Part shown: in pieces, positions 56,433 through 64,000 of the stretch
Layout of the letters: each line of letters begins with the position of its first letter
Numbering within the stretch: the first letter of the stretch is position 1
NCBI GenBank assembly: GCA_022225965.2
Contig: JAKJXP020000077.1
Location: 62,001-126,000, forward strand
Source of the DNA: Diatrype stigma
Lineage: Eukaryota > Ascomycota > Sordariomycetes > Xylariales > Diatrypaceae
Length of the DNA: 64,000 nt
Reading direction: 5' to 3'
Translations under genes and position numbers: made by a program
Notes under the pieces: generated by a model
Databases searched by the model: none
Told to the model about the DNA's origin: nothing
The model's input: only the letters and a program-made list of their open reading frames with translations

Positions 56433-59400
56433 CTAGTGTCTCGAGCTCGAGTCGCTCTGCCAGGATTCGTGAAAGCTTAGCATGTCTCTCTTAGGAGGTT
56501 GAGGTGGAGGTGGAGGCGCGGGTGCAGGCGGTTCTTTGTCTCTGCTCTTATCTCGCTGTGAAGATGCCGACGAGCCGCCCTTTTTGCCTATCAATCCACT
56601 CAGGAAGCCCCGTGGGTTCTTTCCGGGCCCACCTTTCGACCGGATGCTGCCGGACGGGTAGAATCCTTCCGCACCTTCAAAAGTTTGTCGCAGTGTACTT
56701 CCTTCCCGGCCAAACCTCTTTTCCCGAAACAACGACCGGTCTGCGTGGCGGTCAGGTCCCTCATCACTACCGGAGGAGCCTGGAGCCTTATACGGATCGT
56801 TCTCCAGATAGGCTGGACTTCCATACGACATGTTAACATTGTCGACTAGAGATGTCTTGTCAAAGGCCTCGGCTAGGTCATCCGTCGCGGCTGCGGCTGC
56901 GGATGTGTCTACCATATGGCGTAGATGTTCTATCCTAGCGAGACACTCATCAGACCGAGTCTGGAGAGCTACACAGATTTCGTTGAATTCGGCGACCTCC
57001 CCCTCGTAGGAATAAACGTTGGTGTTCTTAGTTCGGTGGTATTCCAGCCATAATTTGGTTAGCGCCGCGTAGTTCCTTGCCTGGTCTATAAGGTATGGAA
57101 GAGATGGAGACCCTTCTCGGGATAGGGGAGTCAAGCGACTGAGAATCGTAGTAGGGGTCGAATATGACGCTGGAACGGCTATGACATGACGTTCCCCAGA
57201 AATAGAGCACAACTGATCAATGAAATCCTTAAATGGTTGTCTGTGGCTCATGAGGAAGCGGTTCATCGGCTCCATCCAACTCTCCTTCTTGCCAAAACTA
57301 GACAAGTTGGCCAATGCCTGAAGACCCTTTGCAATCAACGTGAGGGTTCGTTGAGCCCGAGGCCGCGGATTGTCTCGTAGAAGCCCAAATAATTTGGGGT
57401 TAAGAATCGCCGGACAGATGAAGCGAAGGAATAAGAAGCCTGAAACACTCGTGTAGTTGACGGTTCGTAGAAAGTCGCCGTATCGGTCCTCGGCAACAGC
57501 CCGAACGTATTTGAGAATCTGTCGGAGCTCAGGAGGCAATTTCGTTGCCGAGATGGCGATGCATTGCCAAACCTCAGATGTAAGCTGCGTTAGCTGGTTC
57601 CAATGATCCTTCAAGTCATCGCTGCGATATATTCTACTCGGGTCAACCTCGCAATCCGGGTTTAGTTCGTTGATCTCAAAGATCTTGTCGCACAACATTT
57701 CTTCTAGGTATTCCTTGCCCAACCGCCGCATGTGGAACTCCAACGCTTGTGTAAGCAAGGTATTGCCCCGGAACAAGAGATTCGCCTCCCCAGCGAGCGA
57801 TTTGCCCATATCACGGACGATCTGTTCCCTGTCGTTTGCTGATGTAGAAGATTCATTCGACTTCAAGCGTCGACCGAAGCGTAACTTCTTCATACTGTTC
57901 TGGCTCCCATAACCGTCGATCTCTTCTTCAACCAGCGCCGAAAGCCAATCGCTAGAGGTTCCCGAAACCTGGAATATATTCAAGAATATCTCAGCGAGCT
58001 TGCGTAGAGACGAGGGCATATCCATCGCGATCTGGCTTGTTAGGCCGGTGCTAAACCTATGGAGAAGCTCGGAAAGGGGTTGATAGTCTTCTATTGGGAG
58101 GACGACGAGTTCGTCATGATTGACTCTAACAAGCATGCTTCCAACTGACTCCTGCTTTTCGTTGCAGACCTGAAGCCATTGTTCATGGTCCTTAGCCCTC
58201 TCTAGCTTGTCCAATGGAATGTCAACAGCACCGCAAAGCACTTCTGTTAGATTCCCGGTCTTCGAAAGGCCTAAAGATGCCTGCAATTGGTGGCTCAGGC
58301 TGTCCATATTGCCCTCTACCCGCTTCAGGAGGACGGACAAGTAAGGCATAGCGGCAGGCAACTCGGTAAATTGGGTGAATTCGCGCCAGAAAGGGTTTTT
58401 TGTGTCGGTTTGAGTTGTTGTCCGCGCGCGAACCTCACCATCCAAGATCACTTCAGCAACGTAGTTGCCCACTAACGGATCCCGCTCCTTGCCATGTCGC
58501 TCGTGGCTATCTGAAAGGGGGGTGGCTTTCCGGATCTTGGCTTCTGTGACCCTCATGTGGATTGTCTTTTCCACACGGAAAAGCTGGCCCTCAAATTCCG
58601 AATCCATGTCTCGAACCTCGACCACCTGATCCGTCGATGGATCCAAGCCGTACAGATCAGGAACTGCAAATGCCCGAAGGAGCACGAACCATACCTCGAA
58701 CAGGACCCTCGTGTCGAGAGCAAGGTATACAGGCCGGAATATTGAAAGCTGGTTAGACGCAGACGAATATATAGGAAAGATAGCGATGCAATACTCTTCA
58801 TCCAGAACCGACCTGTCGAGTTGTTGCACGGCACAACGAGACAGCTGAGACAGATCAATAACAGAAAGTATCGTCACGTCATTTTCGGTCATGAGCTTGA
58901 ACTCTCCGTTGTCCTGCAGGATGCAAGATACTCTCCTCCATGAGGTTGACCCTGCACGAAGGTCCCGAGTAGATGGCCGTTTGACAATCGCGCGGGGCGA
59001 TGTTGCGGCACCCTTGTCCCATAGCATCACTTTACCAACTTTGATGATGTTGGCATCTTTAGTGATAGACGGGGGCCCGCGTTGTCTAGTGTCCGGTCTT
59101 CCCACCACGGGCGAACCGTCACCCTTGCCATTAGCCAGCCTCACGCCGCTCGGCCGAAGCTGCTGCCAGCAGAGGAGGCTAGCGAGCCAGAGGTCGTACT
59201 CGTCTGATATGAGAGGCCGCAAGTATAGCTCCAGACCAGACTTGTGGTTGGTGAGTTCTAGGCATTTCGAACCATCGCCTGGGTGTTCCACTGGTAGGAC
59301 CCTGCAGCCACGGAGGTCACCAACAAGCGGGAAATGAGTTGGCCCACTTTGCCCTGAATCGAACAACAGGCTTCCTCTATCTTCGTCAATCCAGCAGACT

Positions 59401-60290
59401 CCGGAATACCACACCCCTGCCGCCTCGTTCTGATATTCGACCTCTCCCCTCATTCTACCACATAGCGTCTTCATCAACAGGAGAATCTTGTTCGCATCAT
59501 CTGTGGGGATTGGCGACGGCAGAGAGTCCACGGATGGGGGTGGGGAGACCAAAGGGGAAGTTGGCCGAGCGGTTCTTTTAATAAGGCGTTTATTGGTGGA
59601 TTTCTTATCTTTGGATGATGACGACGAGACGGTTATCTTTAGATCCGGAGGCCTTGCTGGGACGACCGATGGAAACCCGAGGGATTCGAAAACCGAGGGG
59701 GGTGAGCGTATATCGGAGTCGCTGAAAGGCTGAGAACTAGACGAGGAGAAGGACCCTACTCTATGGCGATTATCTTTATCCAAAGAGGAAGTGGTGGGGT
59801 GTTGGCGGAGGGCCAGGGTTCCGTCCATAGTATGCGTCCGCGGCCTCAGTGCTGACTTCTGCTGCTGCTGCTGCTGCTGTTGCTGCTGTCCCTGCTGCTG
59901 GGGCGGGCTAGACTCGGAACTGTCAAAGGATTCGCCATAGGTTTCATTGAACACGATACCTTGCCGTCTCGTCTCGCTGCCCGGTATGGAACGAGGCGAA
60001 GTCTGGGGCGAAGTTGTTCCAAAGCCCCGGGTCAACTGCGGAATGGTTGCGTCGGCTGTGGTGGCGGCGTGCTCATTTTCGGCAGGTTCAGGTGTAACAG
60101 CGCGGGCAGTGTCCTGCATAGCGACGTTGTGTCTAAAATTTGTGCGCGTGTTGCTACTGGTTGGCATCTCCGTACTTCGGGGCAGCGTGTCTCCAGCTGC
60201 CGTTTGTGGCCAGCCTGGCTGCCCGCGCTCCTGCGACTGTGGCGACGAATTATCCATCTCCGGAGTACATATAACGGAACTAGTGCTCAT
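56433..60290 (-). CDS. BUD2: Ras GTPase-activating protein, BUD2/CLA2-like
   Basis: Single exon, 1285 residues from ATG 60290; the frame reaches a TTG six codons earlier, which I do not use. RasGAPs speed GTP hydrolysis by Ras; yeast Bud2 acts on Rsr1/Bud1 in polarity and bud-site choice. Order: a disordered N-terminus with a run of about eleven Gln; a PH-like stretch from about residue 280 to 365 (MRGEVEYQNEAAGVWYSGVCW); a C2-like stretch around 560-655 (FRVEKTIHMRVTEAKIRKA, then KNPFWREFTQF). The RasGAP domain runs from about 770 to 1080 with FRGNTLLTQALEFH (arginine-finger block, about 843) and FLFLRFICPAILNPKLFGLL (about 955). The tail is basic and Pro-rich (EPPAPAPPPPPQPPKR). The C2-GAP order favours Bud2 over neurofibromin/Ira types, which are far larger. 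Confidence 0.88.
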   Translation of the reverse strand: MSTSSVICTPEMDNSSPQSQERGQPGWPQTAAGDTLPRSTEMPTSSNTRTNFRHNVAMQDTARAVTPEPAENEHAATTADATIPQLTRGFGTTSPQTSPRSIPGSETRRQGIVFNETYGESFDSSESSPPQQQGQQQQQQQQQQKSALRPRTHTMDGTLALRQHPTTSSLDKDNRHRVGSFSSSSSQPFSDSDIRSPPSVFESLGFPSVVPARPPDLKITVSSSSSKDKKSTNKRLIKRTARPTSPLVSPPPSVDSLPSPIPTDDANKILLLMKTLCGRMRGEVEYQNEAAGVWYSGVCWIDEDRGSLLFDSGQSGPTHFPLVGDLRGCRVLPVEHPGDGSKCLELTNHKSGLELYLRPLISDEYDLWLASLLCWQQLRPSGVRLANGKGDGSPVVGRPDTRQRGPPSITKDANIIKVGKVMLWDKGAATSPRAIVKRPSTRDLRAGSTSWRRVSCILQDNGEFKLMTENDVTILSVIDLSQLSRCAVQQLDRSVLDEEYCIAIFPIYSSASNQLSIFRPVYLALDTRVLFEVWFVLLRAFAVPDLYGLDPSTDQVVEVRDMDSEFEGQLFRVEKTIHMRVTEAKIRKATPLSDSHERHGKERDPLVGNYVAEVILDGEVRARTTTQTDTKNPFWREFTQFTELPAAMPYLSVLLKRVEGNMDSLSHQLQASLGLSKTGNLTEVLCGAVDIPLDKLERAKDHEQWLQVCNEKQESVGSMLVRVNHDELVVLPIEDYQPLSELLHRFSTGLTSQIAMDMPSSLRKLAEIFLNIFQVSGTSSDWLSALVEEEIDGYGSQNSMKKLRFGRRLKSNESSTSANDREQIVRDMGKSLAGEANLLFRGNTLLTQALEFHMRRLGKEYLEEMLCDKIFEINELNPDCEVDPSRIYRSDDLKDHWNQLTQLTSEVWQCIAISATKLPPELRQILKYVRAVAEDRYGDFLRTVNYTSVSGFLFLRFICPAILNPKLFGLLRDNPRPRAQRTLTLIAKGLQALANLSSFGKKESWMEPMNRFLMSHRQPFKDFIDQLCSISGERHVIAVPASYSTPTTILSRLTPLSREGSPSLPYLIDQARNYAALTKLWLEYHRTKNTNVYSYEGEVAEFNEICVALQTRSDECLARIEHLRHMVDTSAAAAATDDLAEAFDKTSLVDNVNMSYGSPAYLENDPYKAPGSSGSDEGPDRHADRSLFREKRFGREGSTLRQTFEGAEGFYPSGSIRSKGGPGKNPRGFLSGLIGKKGGSSASSQRDKSRDKEPPAPAPPPPPQPPKRDMLSFHESWQSDSSSRH

Positions 60291-63200
60291 CCGTCGCTTC
60301 GACTGCAATTGTTTCGTTCAGGGTGGTCATCGAGTGTGGTCGACCGAGTTCGAACAGAAGGAAAGGGATTGTTGCCGTGCTCGTGCTCGTGCTCGTGCTC
60401 GTACTCGTGCTCGGGGGTGGATTTACATGCGGGCTCGGCGGCCATCAGCGGGAAGTCGAGATGGAGAAGGAAAAGGTGCGGGTGCGAGAAGAAGCGTCTG
60501 TCATGAAGCGGAAGAGTTGGGTTGTTCGCGTTCAGCATCTGCCATTTGAAATCGACGAGCATGCTAGGTGGACAGGATCAGGGAAAGCGTTCGGGCAGAA
60601 GTCTGGCTAATCGGGGGATTGTCGTGGATGTTCGGCGCATGGTATGCTGGCGATGTAGCCGTTCACTACTGGAAGATGGCGACTTCGTGGAGCAGCGGCA
60701 TGGAATTCCCAGTGGAATGGATATATATTGTAGGTAATTACCATACCCAAGCCAAGCCAAGTGAAGGTGCACGCACACACGTGGGTAACCAGCGACGCCG
60801 ACTTCGAAATTAGCATAAGAATTCCACTGGAACCGGTAGTAGTTTGTAAGGATCCCCAAGGGCCCCGTTGCTAAGGTTGTTTGTAGCCCGGGCTGCGCAT
60901 TGAACGGGAGGAATACAACCTTGGAAGAATACTGGCTGGCCGGCTGGCTGGCTTTACTTACTGCAAGCTACGTACGAGTAGGTATGTAGTCCCTATTGTA
61001 CTAGTAGTGTAGTCCCTATTGTACTAGTAGGTAGTCACTGCACTCAGGTAGGAGTAGACAATTAGGGCAACCTTGATACTATAGCCCCAAGTCAATGAGA
61101 TAATACTCAGTTACTCAGTTTTAGGCGGTACGGTGAGGTAGGTATGTAGGTATGTATGTATGTACATACCGTAGGCTGGCTGCAACTACATACATACCCA
61201 CCTAGGTATGCATGTATTGTCCTTACCTACCTGACCTAAGAGCTAACTAGGTATGTATGTAGCAGCTGACAGATACTAGCAGGCTAGGATGTAGGAACCT
61301 GGCACCAGCAGCGGCAGCCAGCAAAGATCGCCCTTGTTTTATCTGCACATGCAGGTAGAAAAGAAACTCGGCTTGCTTGGCTGGACAGGGCAGGGCAGGC
61401 TGGCTGGCTAGGGTTGGGGAACAGAAGCCACAAACAATTGGACAATCTGTGCCTCCGGGTTCAGGGTCAAGACGGCCAGAACGGCAAGCTACTGGCAACA
61501 GAATTTCGGGGTTGATGTGCGAGGACGAATTGGGGCAGCTGGTGAGTTACTCGGCCGGTAACATCAGGATGATGAGAGCAATTTTAACCCGAGATCTAAA
61601 GGGAGCCTAATAATAGAGAGAGGTTCGTTGTGTCCAGGACTCAGGTATGTGGTATGTACATACTCATACACCACACACATACACATACAGACATAGGTAG
61701 CAAGGCTACCTAGGTAGGTCGCAGGCAATATAAACAGTTCGCATAGGGTCTCATCAGGCCGAAGATACCTACCTACCTATCCTACTTCCGGCAGGCCGAG
61801 TGGAACAAAGGAAACCTGCAGCTAGAGAAATTTGGGTGCACGCATGTGTATTCCAGGTTTATACGTGCGATAGGTGTTTGTGTGTGTACGAAGCATATGT
61901 GTGAGGATATGTGGATGTGTGTGCTCATGCATGCATTGCTGTGTGAATCAACGGGTGGGCGGGTGGATGGATGGTTGCTTGGTCTTGTCCATCCAAACTG
62001 CCTGACGGCCAACGGATGGCAAGAGAGCAAGCTTTGGGGACAGGTTCGCGGTGAGCTATCCTGAGATGTTCATGATGATTATGAGATTATTACTGGTAGT
62101 TACCTACCTACGCAACACCTTATACCTAAGTCTACATCCCAGAAATATAGTTACTGCTAGCCCACCTAGGTCTGGCTTGTCGTGCCTACTAAGTGCATAC
62201 ATAACAGGTGGTTTAACTGCTATAACCTGCATATTGATTGACTATCTCCAACGGCTATGTAGGTACTTGGTAAAACCACCTCCAGGCTCCTACCCAGTTG
62301 CCACTTGCCAGTCCGGCCAGCCTGACCTGACGCTCCCGACAAACATCTACGGCCTTATCGAATCACTTCCTATCGTATACGTTTCATATAACTCTTCCAT
62401 GCCTTCATAACTAGGTACATGAGCTAGTTAATAGGTAATGTAGGAAAATATTCTTAAATGCTGACAGTTTATGTTACATTTACAGTGGCTCTCATATAAC
62501 TCCAGGACGGTACGGAGCACTCCCTGTCATTAATTAGCGTGTATTATGGAGATTGAGGCGTCTGGAACCCCAACTTTGTGGAAAAGTTCCGGTCAAACCA
62601 GTGCTAGGCATTGTCCTATGTATAACTGCAGTACATACACGTATAGACTTATGAACAACTCGGTTGAAAATGGATGGGAGGGTTGAAAGGGGAAGACGAA
62701 TATTTTTGGTGGTTTCATTCGTTCCATTCCAGGCATCGCCGTGATCTACACATTGTCAATCAGAGGTCCATTCGTTTGAGGTTGAGACCAGGATTCTTTG
62801 CTAAGCGATTCGATGTCTCTCTCTTGGCAAGATGGTAGTCTGAGATCTCCCGGAAACAGATAAACGAACGACGGCAATAAAATACATGCGCAGTATAGAA
62901 TCCATAAGACACCCCCAAGTAACTGGTCGTGGGCAATTTGCTTATGTAGGTGTTTTTATTGTCTCAATTCACTGATATCTAGGTAGATTGCTGAGGGATG
63001 ATTCCCGTCATGACGGTTTCGTTGACTACAGAAACAATCGTTATCCAGGGCACAAAGGCCCAAGGGCCAAGGCACAAGGCACAAGGCATCGAGTCGGTTT
63101 GGCACTCCGAAACAGAAGGAAGCACATCCCTGATCTGTGACATCTGGCGCGGCACTCGCGGATATGTTGGATCTCAGCCTTGGCCCTTGAGCTCATGGGG

Positions 63201-64000
63201 AGAAACAAAACAATAGGGTGTATACCTCGTTAGTGTAGGGCTGGGTCTTGCTTGGATTGGGCACAGCCTGACTCATCCAATCTTAAGGCAACCTTGGAAA
63301 ACAGAGAAGCAGCAGCAAAAGAAACGAAACATCGCTCTGATGATCGGCCATATCCGGAAAATATTGAGACACCATCCCATCCGCAAGTGTGTAGGTAGGT
63401 AATTACCTACCCAGGTCCCTACCTGCCTACCTACTTATTACCTAGCGATACATAGTGAGATACCTATAGGTAGGTAGCATTCTCGTGAGTCGGGTCAATG
63501 CAAGCTGAGTTTCCGTTCGCCTTCGCCAGGACTGACGGGCTGTCTGGCCGGATGCAATGGAACCTGGAACACCAGTATATCATGGGTGCCTGCCAACATA
63601 TGTCGGTCTAAAATTGAAGTGTGAAACTTTATATTGTTATTCACGGCAACTTCCGCTGAATTATCTGCTACCGAAGGTACTTATAGACAGCTAGGTACAT
63701 GTAAGTGGGACCCTAAAATGGTAAGTAGGTACTTACTACAGCTTAGCTTAGGTCAATATAATTTCTGGAAGAATTCCAATGGAACCTCCTCAGCGATAGG
63801 CAAACTGGGTGGAAGGGCGGTCGGCTGGAGAAAGGCGGATGGATGGAATGTGATGCTGGCCTGATGCGGCGGTGCGGCATCGGTACCGCAGCATCGGTGT
63901 GAATGTGTTATATACTCCGTACCTTGCAGCAGGTACAACCTGGAAGCAGGTATGTATGCATCGAAGCCTCCAATAAGATCGTGTTCCCTGTCACCAATCC
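60291..64000. other. Long spacer right of the RasGAP, no gene seen
   Basis: 3.7 kb. Holds the GCTCGT repeat just upstream of the RasGAP start, CTGGCTGGCTGG words near 60940, dense TAGGTA/TACCTA strips at 60961-61260 and 63390-63480, and a GTGTGTG-rich strip near 61860-61925. All frames are below 120 codons and lack motifs. Confidence 0.55.
60376..60412. repeat. (GCTCGT)n hexamer repeat
   Basis: About six units of GCTCGT, one changed to ACTCGT, about 85-120 bp upstream of the RasGAP ATG, probably in its 5' leader. On the minus strand it reads (ACGAGC)n; the reverse frame of Glu-His repeats is not a gene. Confidence 0.9.

Noticed and set aside
56433..60308. RasGAP start at 60308
   Set aside because: That codon is TTG; the first ATG in frame is at 60290.

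Overview
The window is nuclear DNA of a filamentous ascomycete (Pezizomycotina, most likely a sordariomycete). The evidence is: genes split by short introns (about 35-280 nt) with GTAAGT-type donors and CTAAC-type branch points; GC-rich coding sequence with AT-rich spacers; many TAGGTA/TACCTA arrays in the spacers; and a protein set that is clearly fungal (Zn2Cys6 regulator, bifunctional HIS7, Vps62, Ccz1, Bud2-like RasGAP). The species cannot be told from the sequence. I support 18 protein genes. I see no tRNA, rRNA, CRISPR array or transposon. One assembly gap (10 N followed by 111 C) lies at 46138-46258.

Left block, 0.5-29.6 kb, is mostly housekeeping. In order it holds SFM1 (Rps3 arginine methyltransferase, +), a GH127/DUF1680 glycosidase (-), a NOT3/NOT5 subunit of CCR4-NOT (-), D-aminoacyl-tRNA deacylase (+), a Yippee-domain protein (-), ornithine decarboxylase antizyme with a +1 programmed frameshift (+), HIS7 (-), a TFIIIC triple-barrel subunit (+), a nine-exon short-chain dehydrogenase with two GC-AG introns (+), and a C2H2 zinc-finger protein (+). 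HIS7 and the TFIIIC gene are divergent; their shared spacer holds a TGACTCA site, the Gcn4/CPC1 element of general amino-acid control.

Middle block, 31.7-47.6 kb, looks accessory. A Baeyer-Villiger monooxygenase (-) and a beta-lactamase-fold esterase or transferase (+) diverge from a 1.1 kb promoter, and a Zn2Cys6 regulator (+) follows. The shared promoter carries three GCGG-N-TCCGC palindromes (inverted CGG triplets). I read these three genes as a small, locally regulated ketone-to-ester-to-acid module; this is inference. An F-box/ankyrin protein, a large one-pass membrane protein of a fungus-only family with a 21-bp coding repeat, and a single-domain MetE-like methyltransferase complete the block.

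Right block, 48.3-60.3 kb, is housekeeping again, all on the minus strand: a Vps62-like protein, the vacuolar fusion factor CCZ1, and a BUD2-like RasGAP. The last 3.7 kb, like several other long spacers (5.1-7.0, 14-16.5, 24.6-28.2, 29.6-31.7 kb), holds no gene I can support.
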